Counted from the first letter of the stretch, positions 18,239 to 28,671 are shown. The stretch: DNA of 64,000 nucleotides from Parashewanella tropica (GCF_004358445.1 NZ_CP037951.1:483501-547500), one strand, 5' to 3'. The notes: generated by a model from the letters alone, not told the origin. Translations and numbers: made by a program.

Positions 18239-19462
18239 ATGGAGGTCGTTATACTTCCAGCCGAGTTTTATATGAGGCGACAAGAAGTGAAGCAGTTTCG
18301 TTTGATAGCAGTTCTAATTCCATTGGTGATGTTCAGTCCTTTGGCCATCGATATTTTTCTACCCGCAATGCCAACGATGGCAGGTGTCTTTAAAGCTGAT
18401 ACCGTTCATGTTCAGTGGTCAATTACGGTATTTATATTTAGCTTAGGGTTGGGACAGTTGATTTTAGGGCCTATTTCCGATCGCATAGGGCGTCGACCTG
18501 TGGTGCTGTTCGGAATTGCTCTGTATATGTTGAGTGCATTTGTCGTGAGTCAGGTGAATACGCTGCCACTTCATCTTATGGTTCGTTTTTTTCAAGGTTT
18601 AGCCACTTGTGCCATTGTGGTTGGTGTCTTTGCTAGTGTGACCGATAGATTTAATGCGGTTGAAAGTAGCAAAGTGTACAGTTATTTAAATGGTGTGCTT
18701 TTCTGTGTGCCTGCCTTAGCGCCGATATTAGGCTATTACTTAATGTCGACTTATGGTTGGCAAAGTACTTTTATTTTCCTCGGAATGTTTGCTTTGGTGA
18801 TTGGTTTTGTGGCTTATAAAGGGTTTCACGAATCCAATTTAACACTTCAGCCTAAAAAACCTATTTTTGCAGTATCAAATTATAAACCAGTACTTTTGAC
18901 TCCCAGTTTTATTTATTACTCAACGATTGTCATGCTCTCTATGGCTTCAATCACCGCCTTTGTGAGCACGGCTCCTAACGTGTTTGCTGAGCGTTATCAT
19001 CTGCCTCCAGAAACGTTCACATTTTGGTTTAGTATTAATGCGATAGCCATTATTGCGGTAAGTTTTGTGATGCCAAAATTGTTAGATAAATACTCAATCA
19101 ATGGCATCATTAAGGTTGGAATGGCAATGGTTGTTGTATCTGGTTTTCTCTTGCTAGGGTTGAGTCACAATGACGATGTAATTTATTACATGTTACCAGT
19201 AATATTATGTTCAGCAGGTTTTGCTCTAGCAACAGGAACCTGTGTGGGTAAAGCACTCGCGCCTTTTAAAGCTAATGCTGGCGTTGCGACGGCATTGTTA
19301 GGTGTGATCCAAATGAGCGTATCGGCTTTATTAGTAACCTTATTACAAGCACTATCACTTTCAGCTGTTGAACAGATGATGGTTTATTCGTTTGCTGTTC
19401 TTCCACTGCTGATGTTAAAGCTGTTTTCACCAAAATTTAGAGCAAGCATCGGGTATTCTTAA
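18239..19462 (+). CDS. Bcr/CflA-type multidrug efflux MFS transporter
   Basis: This 407-residue protein has about 12 membrane segments. Typical family motifs are SPLAIDIFLPAMPTMAGVF in the first segment, LGLGQLILGPISDRIGRRPVVLFG (motif A) and a fourth/fifth segment region with LNGVLFCVPALAPILGYYL. It would export a small molecule or drug by proton antiport. An ATG at 18272 could be the true start, since the first 11 residues are not family-like and neither start has a strong ribosome site. The divergent LysR gene probably regulates it. Confidence 0.9.
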   Translation: MEVVILPAEFYMRRQEVKQFRLIAVLIPLVMFSPLAIDIFLPAMPTMAGVFKADTVHVQWSITVFIFSLGLGQLILGPISDRIGRRPVVLFGIALYMLSAFVVSQVNTLPLHLMVRFFQGLATCAIVVGVFASVTDRFNAVESSKVYSYLNGVLFCVPALAPILGYYLMSTYGWQSTFIFLGMFALVIGFVAYKGFHESNLTLQPKKPIFAVSNYKPVLLTPSFIYYSTIVMLSMASITAFVSTAPNVFAERYHLPPETFTFWFSINAIAIIAVSFVMPKLLDKYSINGIIKVGMAMVVVSGFLLLGLSHNDDVIYYMLPVILCSAGFALATGTCVGKALAPFKANAGVATALLGVIQMSVSALLVTLLQALSLSAVEQMMVYSFAVLPLLMLKLFSPKFRASIGYS

Positions 19463-19485
19463 TTACTATAAGACCCAGATAGCCA

Positions 19486-19525
19486 GCCACAGGGGATTTG
19501 AAAAAGACTTACCCTTGTGGCTTTT
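19486..19525. terminator. Bidirectional terminator between convergent genes
   Basis: GCCACAGGGG (19486-19495) and CCCTTGTGGC (19512-19521) form a ten-position stem with one mismatch, followed by TTTT on the plus strand. It serves the MFS gene and overlaps the last codons of the lactonase-like gene. Confidence 0.6.
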
Positions 19526-21023
19526 CTATATCAAAACCCGTTAACCCCATAAAGTTGTATACCCCAGGTTTGCCTACAGCGTCTTTGGTTAACTGATAAG
19601 TATACTGGCCTAAATAACTAAGCTTGCCATCATCACTGTCAATGGCAAATCCACTTAGAGAATATGAGCGAAATGCACCAAGGTTATAGATGTACTTGTT
19701 ATCAGGAGTCACATATAAGTCTTTACTGTCGCCCGTCGGTGCATAATCCCCTCTATTGACTACGGGATCGCTATCAATGAATTTGCCAAACGTACTATCA
19801 ATGTGAACAGTCTCAATACTATTGCGATTAAAGCTAGAAACGTAGAGCGTCATTCCATCTGGGCTGAGTACTGACCAGCCATCCCCTTGGGGAGTATTAG
19901 GACCATCATTCAGCGCTATATTAGAGTTAACTTTCAGTTGGTAAGCATTTTGATATAGAGAGACAGCTTCATGATCTTGCTTTGACGTTGCTAAGTTAGA
20001 AACGGGAAAGTAGACAACATTTCCAAAATGTTTAGAAAAGTTGATACTTGAAATGCCGGATATACCACTGAGCTTCCAACTGCCATTTGGCCAGTCTGAT
20101 AATCCCCCAGTTAACTTATTAAACCCTTTAAGAATAATATTACTTGGATGTTCAAGTTGGAGGTCGGAGCTTTGTGGATCAGGAATAATCTGGGCAATCC
20201 CATTGGTAGAAACGGCAATGGTTTGTCTCAGATAGTCCAAACTGATAGACGTTGGGCCACCATTATCACGATTAAAGGTTAGCAGAGGCTCAGGCTGTTT
20301 CGTTAAGGCACCCGTCTTAGTATTAAACTTAAATACAGAAATATTACGCTGTCTATCGCTCGGATCAGGAGCTGTGAGATCTTGAGAAAAATAATCTTTA
20401 TTTGGATACATCTGAGGGTTTTCATCATCCCCGACAATCACTGGATTGCTTTCTTGGTTAGCGACTAAAACCCAGCGTTCATCATCATTGGCCAAACTTT
20501 CTGCCGATGCAATACTGACAGGACGCAAACCGCCAGATGGCACTTCAGATATTAAAGACAAGTTTCCATCAGATTTGTTTAATTGAAACACCGAAATGGT
20601 ACTGTTGCCTGCATTAACCACAAGCAAGTAGTTACCTATTATTTTTATCGCCCCTTGTGAATTAAAGTTGCCATAGGTTTTACCGGATGAGTTTGGATTA
20701 GCTGCACCTTTTCCAGCCGTTGAAAAAACGCTTTCGTTTCCAACTGAGCCATCGCTGTAGCGAGTTAATCGAATCACTTTATTGTCCGATGAATCATTTG
20801 TACTGGTGTATATAAATCCCACCGGGGTCGGAGTGTCGAGAGAGTCATGATGAACTGAAAGCGAATGAACAATACGGCCTTCGCAAAACGCGGCACTTGA
20901 AAATAGTAAGCAGATAATGGAGCCGATGAATTTAGCTTTGCCGAGAAAAAGTGATGTTTTTGCTGACATAAGGCAACTTGAGGATAGAGTGGTAACTATT
21001 TTCATCCTAGTGAGGTTAAGCAT
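19509..21023 (-). CDS. Exported beta-propeller protein of the lactonase family
   Basis: A 504-residue protein with an export signal at about residues 25-48 (ends SSAAFC, so possibly a lipoprotein or simple cleavage). The body has repeated blades of the 6-phosphogluconolactonase-like seven-bladed propeller: GNYLLVVNAGNSTISVFQLNKSDGNLSLI, ISVFKFNTKTGALT, WSVLSPDGMTLYVSSFNRNSIETVHID and LYVTPDNKYIYNLGAFRSYSLSGFAIDSDDGKLS. The long N-terminus allows starts at 21005 or 20969. No catalytic residue can be named, so an enzyme activity is not proven. Confidence 0.8.
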   Translation of the reverse strand: MLNLTRMKIVTTLSSSCLMSAKTSLFLGKAKFIGSIICLLFSSAAFCEGRIVHSLSVHHDSLDTPTPVGFIYTSTNDSSDNKVIRLTRYSDGSVGNESVFSTAGKGAANPNSSGKTYGNFNSQGAIKIIGNYLLVVNAGNSTISVFQLNKSDGNLSLISEVPSGGLRPVSIASAESLANDDERWVLVANQESNPVIVGDDENPQMYPNKDYFSQDLTAPDPSDRQRNISVFKFNTKTGALTKQPEPLLTFNRDNGGPTSISLDYLRQTIAVSTNGIAQIIPDPQSSDLQLEHPSNIILKGFNKLTGGLSDWPNGSWKLSGISGISSINFSKHFGNVVYFPVSNLATSKQDHEAVSLYQNAYQLKVNSNIALNDGPNTPQGDGWSVLSPDGMTLYVSSFNRNSIETVHIDSTFGKFIDSDPVVNRGDYAPTGDSKDLYVTPDNKYIYNLGAFRSYSLSGFAIDSDDGKLSYLGQYTYQLTKDAVGKPGVYNFMGLTGFDIEKPQG

Positions 21024-21186
21024 TTCAGCAAGATGAATTTAGAATATGTTATTTTGGAACTCACTTAGACCATAAATGATGGCTGTATAAGCATCACCAG
21101 TATATTCGCAGGCCAAGAAAGCAATGCATTGGTTTAAGTAGAAGCAGATAGTAAAAGAAGCGTTATAAATAAAGACTTAAAGAAGA

Positions 21187-21210
21187 GGTAGGCTATCGTC
21201 ATAGCCTACC
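21187..21210 (-). terminator. Terminator hairpin of the porin gene
   Basis: GGTAGGCTAT and ATAGCCTACC form a perfect ten-base stem with a CGTC loop just after the porin stop codon. On the minus strand a T-rich stretch follows. Confidence 0.7.
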
Positions 21211-21218
21211 AAATAGCT

Positions 21219-22262
21219 TTAGATTGCAAAGCGCATTGAAAACTGTGCGTAAACAGAATTGGCATCGTCTTTGTTTTCTTGGTCAATGATAAATTGCCCT
21301 ACTTCAAAACCTACACTTAATGATTTGGTTATATCTGAAAACAGGTTTACACCCCATTGGCTGCGCTTGATATCCGTAATGTCAGTTTCAATCTGCCCGA
21401 AGATCACATTACTTCTTAGTGTATCAGTCCAAAAGTGGCGGTAAGCGACTAATAAAGAAGTCACTTCTTCAACTTCTTCACCAATCATATCTTTTGTAGC
21501 GCCAGCACCAATGTAACGTCCTAGTTCACCATAGTGATACTGAAATTTAAAATCATCTTTACCCCAAGTGTTAATTTTACCTGCGATAGAGCCACCGTAA
21601 GCATGATTTTTGATACCAGAAACAGACACCAATTCTCGGCCTAAAGCTGAAAGTGAAATATTACCCCAATCACCTTTGATATTATAACGAGCAATTAAGT
21701 CAGGCAGACTTTCTTGCGAAGTATCGCCGCCCCAAGTTTCTGGGTTTTCAAGGGCAATTTGAAAGCCATTTTTGCTATAGCGCAATAGACCTTGACGAAT
21801 GAATGCCAAACCTACTGTCGCGCCCGCAAAGTCAGCCGTTTCAGGAATGGCGCTGGTGTTCATAAATGTGGTCCATGTTTGACCAACAGTGAATCCTTTG
21901 TAGGCAATAAAAGCATGACGAATACGAGGATGAGATGAGTTAGAAACGATCTGGTTGCCGCCACCGCCCAAAAAGTCCATTTCAATAAAACCAGTGACAT
22001 CGCCATTAATATATTTCGTATTGAATCGTGTTTCATTGGCAAAGATTTTGAATTGATTTTTATCAGTATCTTCAATTTTTGCGTTACCAGTCCAAAAATC
22101 TTTGTAAGCTACATCACCGCTTACTAGGCGGCTATCAACTTTGATGTAGCCACCAAAGCTAATACTACTTTTCTTGTCAATATCAATTTTGTAAGCCGCT
22201 TGAGCAGAATAAGAGGTCATCATTGCAGCTGCAATAACGGTGCGAGTAATTATTGATTTCAT
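21219..22262 (-). CDS. DcaP-like outer-membrane porin
   Basis: A 347-residue trimeric-porin type barrel. A signal peptide ends at SYSAQA. The mature protein begins with ISFGGYIKVDSRL and contains the DcaP family core FIEMDFLGGGGNQIVSNSSHPRIRHAFIAYKGFTVGQTWTTFMNTSAIPETADF, then alternating strands ending in FSMRFAI with a terminal hydrophobic residue. It would pass small, often anionic molecules across the outer membrane. AGAGA precedes the ATG. It is divergent from the chemoreceptor, with a 340-base gap. Confidence 0.9.
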   Translation of the reverse strand: MKSIITRTVIAAAMMTSYSAQAAYKIDIDKKSSISFGGYIKVDSRLVSGDVAYKDFWTGNAKIEDTDKNQFKIFANETRFNTKYINGDVTGFIEMDFLGGGGNQIVSNSSHPRIRHAFIAYKGFTVGQTWTTFMNTSAIPETADFAGATVGLAFIRQGLLRYSKNGFQIALENPETWGGDTSQESLPDLIARYNIKGDWGNISLSALGRELVSVSGIKNHAYGGSIAGKINTWGKDDFKFQYHYGELGRYIGAGATKDMIGEEVEEVTSLLVAYRHFWTDTLRSNVIFGQIETDITDIKRSQWGVNLFSDITKSLSVGFEVGQFIIDQENKDDANSVYAQFSMRFAI

Positions 22263-22602
22263 GGAATATCTCTAAATTTTTATTTTAAATAGCTCTGAAT
22301 TGATTAGAAAATAGCTTATTAAAAAAATGTTATTTTTTTGGGAGGGGGATTTTATATTTTCGAATTAATATTATGCAAATAAAATCTGGCTTTAAAGTTT
22401 TATTGATATTAAATAAATAGTTAATGTTTACCGTACGTTTAATCTATTAATTAAATGTGTTTTTTATGTTTGTTTTTATGGTGTATTTATATTTATTTAG
22501 AGTTTATATGTTGAATGGATATTGTTCGACTGATAGTCTGCGCCTCCTTTCTGATGTACCTGTTTTAATTAATAAAAATAAATTGAGTAAATAATAACTA
22601 TT
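22263..22602. other. Divergent intergenic region, no gene seen
   Basis: These 340 very AT-rich bases hold the promoters of the porin (leftward) and the chemoreceptor (rightward). I see no RNA gene, operator palindrome or repeat that I could name, only A and T tracts. Confidence 0.5.
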
Positions 22603-24480
22603 ATGGTCGAAAAAAATTTGGGGTTTAAAAAAGCATTAACTCTTTCAATGCTCATTTTAATTTCTGTCATTTTGTTAATCGCAGATTGGTTGTTTTATCA
22701 GGATATTCGCGACAAAACGATCAACGAGGTTAATCATGCGTCAAAGTTAATATTAAAGTCTGAAGCGAATAAAATTGAAACCTGGTTTTCAAGTCAAGTT
22801 GTGGCTCTCAACGGTCTTGCCGCTTCATATTCAACCCGCTTGTCAGATACTCAGTTACTTGCATTAGCAAAAAACGTTAAAGCTGCAACCAATGTCGATA
22901 ACGTCGTCATTAACCGTAATGATGGTTTGACCGTTTCATCTGACAATGTCACGCCTTCTGAAATGGATTGGGTTTCATTAGCTAAGCAGACATCTGGAAT
23001 AGGTATTTCTTCTTTATCCAATACGCAAGCAAGAGATAAGAATACAATCACCTTATATAAGGCTGTGAATAATGGTGCTATTGCTGTAAATGCCAGTGCA
23101 CAAATCTTAAACCGAGCGGTAAAGGAAATTAACTATACAGGTGCAGTAACCGTCGTTACCGATGAAAACGGGTTAGTATTAGCTTCTACTTCACAAGTCG
23201 CAGGAAAAGGACGATACCTAAAAGAGTTTGGGCTAGGTAATGTCGTTAATAAGATGGTGGTTAATGATGAAACATTGCAAAATTATGTACTCAAAGGGAT
23301 TGATAAATTAGCTTTTACAAAAGCGATCCCATTGGTAAATGGAAAGAAGTGGTATTTGTTTATTGGGGTTAATAAGTCGATTGCTTATCAATCGATTAAT
23401 GAGTTAAGAACCAAGTATTTACTTTTCGCTTTAGGGCTCTTAATTGCTGCTTGTTTACTTATTGTCATTGTTTTAAATCAGTTATTCAAACCTATATATC
23501 GCCTTAAAACTATGGTCGTCGATCTTTCAAAAGGCAATGGTGATTTAACCCAGCGTTTAGAGGTTCGTTCACAGGATGATTTGGGGCAAATTAGTATTGG
23601 TATTAATCAGTTTATTGAACAACTTCAAGAGATGATGTTAGAGGTTCTTAATACGTCTAAGCATATTGGTGAAAGTATCGAAAGGTTGAAGTTAGAGTCG
23701 GACGCGAATAGAAAAATTTTAATCTCTCACAGTAAAGAAACAGAACAAGTGGTTGCTGCTATTGAAGAAATGAGCTCGACGGCGAGTGATGTTGCCCAAA
23801 ATGGATCGCAAACCGCCATTTTTACAAAAGATACCAGTCATCAAGTCGTTGACTCTAAAGAGCAGGTTGTTCATGCCACGACTACAGTTGCTAAATTGGT
23901 TGAGTCAGTCGAAATGACGGCTGAAAATATTACCGAAATTGATAGGGATACCACTGATATTACCAATGTATTGAAAGTCATCGGTGATATTGCGGATCAA
24001 ACTAATTTATTAGCCTTGAACGCCGCGATTGAAGCGGCGCGTGCAGGGGAACAAGGAAGAGGTTTTGCTGTCGTTGCTGATGAAGTTCGAGCGCTAGCCG
24101 CGAGAACACAAACCAGTACCGCAGAAATTGAGCAGACGATTTCTAAGTTACGACAAGGTTCTAGTGCGGCTATCAATGCCATGAATGAAACCAAAGTAAC
24201 GTGCGAGCAAACGGCGTTAGCAACGGATAAAGTCGCTGTAGATTTAGATGAGATTGTTAACTCAGTGACACAAATTAATGACTTAAACACGCAAATAGCC
24301 ACAGCAGCGACTCAGCAGAGTTCTGTTGCTGATGAAATAAGCTGCAATATGTCGGCGATTTGTCAAATGGCTAATGAGTTATCTTCAAGTAGTGAGGCAA
24401 ATGTGAAGCAAACAGAAAGTCTGTCAAAAGCGAATCAAGGACTCATTGACATTGTGAACAAGTTTAAGCTCACGAATTAA
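22603..24480 (+). CDS. Methyl-accepting chemotaxis protein
   Basis: This 625-residue receptor has a first membrane segment at about 13-32, a periplasmic sensor of about 240 residues (Cache-like by size and by [25 protein letters not shown]), a second segment at about 273-295, a HAMP linker ([23 protein letters not shown]) and a signalling hairpin whose tip reads [38 protein letters not shown]. It lacks a clear C-terminal CheR-binding pentapeptide. It should report a ligand to CheA. The neighbouring porin and the following preTA genes do not tell the ligand. Confidence 0.95.
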   Translation: MVEKNLGFKKALTLSMLILISVILLIADWLFYQDIRDKTINEVNHASKLILKSEANKIETWFSSQVVALNGLAASYSTRLSDTQLLALAKNVKAATNVDNVVINRNDGLTVSSDNVTPSEMDWVSLAKQTSGIGISSLSNTQARDKNTITLYKAVNNGAIAVNASAQILNRAVKEINYTGAVTVVTDENGLVLASTSQVAGKGRYLKEFGLGNVVNKMVVNDETLQNYVLKGIDKLAFTKAIPLVNGKKWYLFIGVNKSIAYQSINELRTKYLLFALGLLIAACLLIVIVLNQLFKPIYRLKTMVVDLSKGNGDLTQRLEVRSQDDLGQISIGINQFIEQLQEMMLEVLNTSKHIGESIERLKLESDANRKILISHSKETEQVVAAIEEMSSTASDVAQNGSQTAIFTKDTSHQVVDSKEQVVHATTTVAKLVESVEMTAENITEIDRDTTDITNVLKVIGDIADQTNLLALNAAIEAARAGEQGRGFAVVADEVRALAARTQTSTAEIEQTISKLRQGSSAAINAMNETKVTCEQTALATDKVAVDLDEIVNSVTQINDLNTQIATAATQQSSVADEISCNMSAICQMANELSSSSEANVKQTESLSKANQGLIDIVNKFKLTN

Positions 24481-24635
24481 AGTTGTTAACACTAGGGTTA
24501 GAATTACATTATCCAAATTCTGACTCTATTTTTCTCTCTAGCGCTGAATTCAAGCTGACCAACTCCTTTATTTTCGTTGTCTATACCGTAACGAATTACT
24601 AGCCTGTACTACTAAATTCCTTTTTAAAAAGTACT

Positions 24636-25991
24636 ATGGCTAGTGATAGAAAGGTTGATATACAAAGTCATCGCTTAAGTGATGATGAATACCAACAAAA
24701 TTTTTCAGATGTAAAACCAGCGCTGACGGCTTATCAGGCACATATTGAATCAAATCGATGTCTTTATTGTGAGGACGCGCCCTGCATTTCTGCCTGTCCA
24801 ACCCGTATCAATATTCCCTCGTTCATTCAAAAAATTGCAGATAACAATACTACAGGGGCAGCTAAAACCATTCTTGAAGCCAATATTCTAGGAGGCAGTT
24901 GTGCCAGAGTTTGCCCTACCGAAATCTTGTGTGAAGGAGTATGTGTTCGCAATAAAGAACCTGAATATGCACCAATAAAAATTGGGCGTTTACAGCGTTA
25001 TGCGTTAGATAATTTTAACCCCGATGTGCATCCATTTCAGCGACTTCCCAGTAGCGGGAAAAAAGTAGCGATTGTTGGGGCCGGACCAGCCGGAATGGCT
25101 TGTGCTCACCATTTAGCTCGGCAAGGGCATAGCGTGGTGATGTTTGATAAAAAGCCGAAAGCGGGAGGGTTGAATGAATACGGTATTGCCCATTACAAAA
25201 TGCAAGATGATTTCGCTCAAAAAGAGCTGGAGTTCATTCTTGAACTTGGTGGGATTGAACTTAAACCCGATGTCGCACTCGGTCAATCTCTACATTTAGA
25301 TACACTTCGGCAAGAATACGATGCGGTATTTCTCGCATTAGGATTGAACAAGTGTAAAAAGCTGGGCTTAGAACAAGAAGTACAGCATGGGCTGGAAAAT
25401 AGCCTTGAGTATATTACTGACATTCGGCAAGCCCAAGATTTAGCTCATATACCTGTTGGAAATAAAGTCGTAGTAATCGGGGCTGGGAATACAGCAGTAG
25501 ATATTGCCTGCCAAACCAAACGGTTAGGTGCAGGGCAGGTGACTTTAGTGTATCGCCGTGGGGTCGCTAATATGTCGGCCACTGATAAAGAGTTAGAGTT
25601 CGCTCGACAAAATGATGTGGCGATTATTACATGGGCAAGACCGGTTGCACTGGTAACAAATAAAAAGCATCAGCTTACCGCAATACAATTCGAGCGTACT
25701 CAACTTGATGACGCTGGGCAACTCCGGTCTACACAAGAGCATTTTGAGTTAGCCGCTGATTCAGTTTTTAAAGCCATAGGCCAAGAGTTTGATAGTCAGT
25801 GTTTTTCTGGTAGCGAAGCGCCTGATTTTAGCAATAACCGCATTAAAGTAGACACAGATTATAAAACCTCACTGAGTAATGTGTGGGCGGGTGGAGACTG
25901 TATTCATCACGATGGAGAAGATCTCACTGTGCAATCGGTTGAGCATGGAAAGCAAGCTGCAAACTCCATTCATCATTATTTAGAGCAATAA
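24636..25991 (+). CDS. preT: NAD-dependent dihydropyrimidine dehydrogenase, PreT subunit
   Basis: The 451-residue flavoprotein half of the enzyme that reduces uracil and thymine with NADH. Iron-sulfur ligands lie in CLYCEDAPCISACP (from Cys42) and GGSCARVCPTEILCEGVCV. An FAD-binding GAGPAGMACAHHLA (about residue 149) and a second nucleotide fold VIGAGNTAVDIACQTKRLGAGQVTLVYRR (about 285) follow, with a GGDC motif near the end. It is five bases upstream of preA and co-transcribed. Confidence 0.95.
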   Translation: MASDRKVDIQSHRLSDDEYQQNFSDVKPALTAYQAHIESNRCLYCEDAPCISACPTRINIPSFIQKIADNNTTGAAKTILEANILGGSCARVCPTEILCEGVCVRNKEPEYAPIKIGRLQRYALDNFNPDVHPFQRLPSSGKKVAIVGAGPAGMACAHHLARQGHSVVMFDKKPKAGGLNEYGIAHYKMQDDFAQKELEFILELGGIELKPDVALGQSLHLDTLRQEYDAVFLALGLNKCKKLGLEQEVQHGLENSLEYITDIRQAQDLAHIPVGNKVVVIGAGNTAVDIACQTKRLGAGQVTLVYRRGVANMSATDKELEFARQNDVAIITWARPVALVTNKKHQLTAIQFERTQLDDAGQLRSTQEHFELAADSVFKAIGQEFDSQCFSGSEAPDFSNNRIKVDTDYKTSLSNVWAGGDCIHHDGEDLTVQSVEHGKQAANSIHHYLEQ

Positions 25992-25995
25992 TCTC

Positions 25996-27264
25996 ATGGC
26001 TGATCTTAGTAATAACTTTATTGGTATCAAGTCGCCAAATCCATTTTGGTTGGCCTCTGCACCTCCTACAGATAAAGCGTATAACGTTTATCGAGCATTC
26101 GAAGCGGGTTGGGGAGGCGTGGTTTGGAAAACTCTAGGTGAAGATCCAGAGATAGTGAATGTCAGCTCTCGCTATTCGGCGCATAAGCTGCAATCTGGTG
26201 CCATTTTAGGGATCAATAATATTGAGTTAGTCAGTGACAGACCACTGCAAGTCAATCTTGATGAAATCAAACAAACTAAGAAAGATTGGCCTGATAGAGC
26301 TGTGATTGTGTCGCTGATGGTGCCATGTGAAGAAAAAAATTGGCAACAGATGTTACAGCGTGTGGCTGAAACGAATTGTGATGGTATTGAGTTAAACTTT
26401 GGGTGCCCACATGGTATGCCTGAGCGCGGTATGGGCGCAGCAGTCGGACAAGTCCCTGATTACGTAGAAATGGTCACTGCTTGGTGTAAAAAGCATACTC
26501 AGCTGCCTGTTATTGTTAAGCTTACACCCAATATTACCAATATCTTATTATCTGCAAATGCGGCGCTTAAAGGTGGGGCCGATGCAGTGTCATTGATTAA
26601 TACCATCAATTCCATCACCCAAATAGACTTAGATACCATGGCTGGCGCACCTGCTGTTGGCGGTAAATATACCAGTGGGGGGTACTGTGGCAGTGCAGTA
26701 AAACCCATTGCACTCAACATGGTGGGGCAGATTGCCCGAAACTCTGAAACCTCACACTTGCCTATGTCGGGTATTGGAGGTGTCACTACATGGAAAGATG
26801 CGGCTGAATTTATCGCATTAGGAGCTGGAAATGTTCAGGTCTGCACGGCTGCCATGCTTTATGGTTTTAAAATCATCAATGAATTATGTGATGGTCTATC
26901 CAATTGGATGGACAGCAAAGGTTATAAAAATACTGAAGCCTTTCGTGGTTTAGCCGTACCTAACTTAACCGATTGGAAATACCTAGATTTAAATTACAAA
27001 ATTGTGGCAAATATCGATCAGAATGCCTGTATTGAATGTGGTCGCTGTTATTCCGCTTGTGAAGATACCGCTCATCAAGCGATCTCAATGGTGACAACAG
27101 AAACGGGTTCTCGTAAATTTGAAATCATTGAACCTGAGTGTGTAGGTTGCAATTTATGTCAAATCACTTGCCCTGTAACTAACTGCATTACCATGGAAAA
27201 GCGAGAAGCGGGTAAGCCTTATATGAATTGGACACAGCATCCGAATAACCCTTTTAAAGGCTAG
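25996..27264 (+). CDS. preA: NAD-dependent dihydropyrimidine dehydrogenase, PreA subunit
   Basis: The 422-residue FMN subunit. It has a dihydroorotate-dehydrogenase-like barrel (NPFWLASAPPTDK, WGGVVWKT, NFGCPHGMPERGMGAAVGQ, VKLTPNITN, SGIGGVTTWKDAAEFIALGAGNVQVCTAAM) and a C-terminal pair of 4Fe-4S clusters starting at Cys345 (CIECGRCYSAC) and Cys382 (CVGCNLCQITCP). With PreT it starts reductive pyrimidine breakdown. No dihydropyrimidinase gene is adjacent. A damaged copy of its 3' end lies 1.3 kb downstream. Confidence 0.95.
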   Translation: MADLSNNFIGIKSPNPFWLASAPPTDKAYNVYRAFEAGWGGVVWKTLGEDPEIVNVSSRYSAHKLQSGAILGINNIELVSDRPLQVNLDEIKQTKKDWPDRAVIVSLMVPCEEKNWQQMLQRVAETNCDGIELNFGCPHGMPERGMGAAVGQVPDYVEMVTAWCKKHTQLPVIVKLTPNITNILLSANAALKGGADAVSLINTINSITQIDLDTMAGAPAVGGKYTSGGYCGSAVKPIALNMVGQIARNSETSHLPMSGIGGVTTWKDAAEFIALGAGNVQVCTAAMLYGFKIINELCDGLSNWMDSKGYKNTEAFRGLAVPNLTDWKYLDLNYKIVANIDQNACIECGRCYSACEDTAHQAISMVTTETGSRKFEIIEPECVGCNLCQITCPVTNCITMEKREAGKPYMNWTQHPNNPFKG

Positions 27265-27338
27265 GGTCAATTCTATAAAAAGAGTCTGTTTGCTTGTGTG
27301 CTTTTATCTGTGATGTACTGAAAATTTAAGGTGTCGTT

Positions 27339-27836
27339 ATGAAGATTCTTTTACTATTAGCCGCATTAAGTGCCCCTGCTTTAGCCGACAAACCTGTTAA
27401 AATTTTTGGAGATTGGTTGGTTTTTCAAAAAGGTACAGAAATCGTCACAACTTCAAAGCCTTTAAATCACAGTAAGAGAAGTTTTGCCATTGGCATAAAT
27501 AATGGCACTCGATTTGTTTCTTACACTTATCTCTTCAGAGAAAATTGCCAAAACGACGGAGAACATCGATATATCAATGTACGAGGTTATAACTCACATA
27601 CATCCGCAACCGCAGGCTTTTTATTCTATTGCAGTAAGACCAAGCAATGGGAATTAACTGGATCTTCCTATGTATCCACCTTACTTAAATTTCTAAATCA
27701 AGGGTTTCCACTGGTGGATATTAATTACCCTGACTCGGAAAAAACCACGAATACATACAGTCTGTATGGTTTAGCGGATGCGCTTAATTACATGTTTAAT
27801 AAGCAAAATAATTTTAACCAGCAAAGAGTGTTATAG
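27339..27836 (+). CDS. Small exported protein, unknown
   Basis: A 165-residue protein with a short signal peptide (MKILLLLAALSAPALA) and a soluble body with two Cys (ENCQN and FYCSK), which may form a disulfide. AAGGTG precedes the ATG. FGDWLVF early in the mature part resembles proteins of the invasion-associated locus B type, but the remainder does not let me confirm this. It follows preA by 74 bases in the same direction. Confidence 0.7.
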   Translation: MKILLLLAALSAPALADKPVKIFGDWLVFQKGTEIVTTSKPLNHSKRSFAIGINNGTRFVSYTYLFRENCQNDGEHRYINVRGYNSHTSATAGFLFYCSKTKQWELTGSSYVSTLLKFLNQGFPLVDINYPDSEKTTNTYSLYGLADALNYMFNKQNNFNQQRVL

Positions 27837-27893
27837 AGTACCTGATATCGTAGTCTCATGATGTAGGTTCCTCCATTATAGTAATGCCAGTGA

Positions 27894-28403
27894 TTATACC
27901 TCTGCGCCTTTTTTATCTCGAACTATGAGTATTATTTTTTTTGCTTTTTGATCTGTTGCTTTGTTTGCTTTAGTTTTATCAACTTGGTGAATTTCTTGCC
28001 TCTCTAATTGAGTCTGTGACGTTTCAATTACTGAATGCTTGTGTAGAAAGTCAACTAAATCGCTGCTTGTATGGCTTGTTACATAAAACTTTACGTTTAC
28101 TTTTACTAGTCGATTTTCCATAGTAGGAATATGGTCATTTACAAATTTGACTAATGCTCTGCTAGTACGACCTTGTTCAGACAAAGGGGAAATTATCTTT
28201 CCAACGGTAGCAGAAAAACCAGTGCGCCTAGCAGAAACCGCTACACCAATATAAAAAGTGACGTGATAATCTCTTTCGAAGTAATAGGCTTTAACTCTAA
28301 AGGTTTCTTCAAAATCTGTTTTCGTCGAAGCAATGGCAAGTGTCCATAAAATTTTTTCAAACGTTTGCTGAGACATAGACAAATATTCGTTATGACTGAT
28401 CAT
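27894..28403 (-). CDS. Orphan protein of 169 residues
   Basis: Not recognised. It has no signal peptide. A possible alpha-beta N-terminal domain (residues 10-120) is followed by a basic, lysine-rich tail (KTKANKATDQKAKKI). AAGGAG lies eight bases before the ATG, so the start is well supported. It is convergent with 27339-27836. Confidence 0.68.
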   Translation of the reverse strand: MISHNEYLSMSQQTFEKILWTLAIASTKTDFEETFRVKAYYFERDYHVTFYIGVAVSARRTGFSATVGKIISPLSEQGRTSRALVKFVNDHIPTMENRLVKVNVKFYVTSHTSSDLVDFLHKHSVIETSQTQLERQEIHQVDKTKANKATDQKAKKIILIVRDKKGAEV

Positions 28404-28587
28404 TGTAGTTACTCCTTCGCTTTGCTCAAATCAGAAAAATGCATTTATGCTTTTTTCCTTTGGATGTAGCTCTACAAGCTATGTCTAACGGGGATTTTAT
28501 CATCAACCATTCTGCTTAATTGATGATTTTAAAAAAAAGCAAACACCAAAGTTATTTTGTTCAGCTTTGGTCAAGGTAACTCTTACT

Positions 28588-28671
28588 GAGTCTAAATGTA
28601 ATGGTTGTAATTTATGTCAAATCACTTGCCCTTTACCTAACTGCATTACTATTAAAAAACGGGTTAAGTGA
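28588..28671 (+). pseudogene. Relic of a second preA 3' end
   Basis: The frame reads ESKCNGCNLCQITCPLPNC and then a stop, matching the last iron-sulfur cluster of PreA (ECVGCNLCQITCPVTNCI). A stretch of 24 identical bases is shared with preA around 27149-27172. There is no start codon or ribosome site in a sensible place and nothing of the barrel domain, so this is a degraded duplicate or a recombination scar rather than a small ferredoxin gene. It lies in the 357-base gap between 28403 and 28761, which otherwise holds no gene. Confidence 0.75.

Noticed and set aside
28588-28671. A small stand-alone ferredoxin gene
   Set aside because: There is no start codon or ribosome site nearby, and the sequence is a partial copy of the preA end; treated as a relic.
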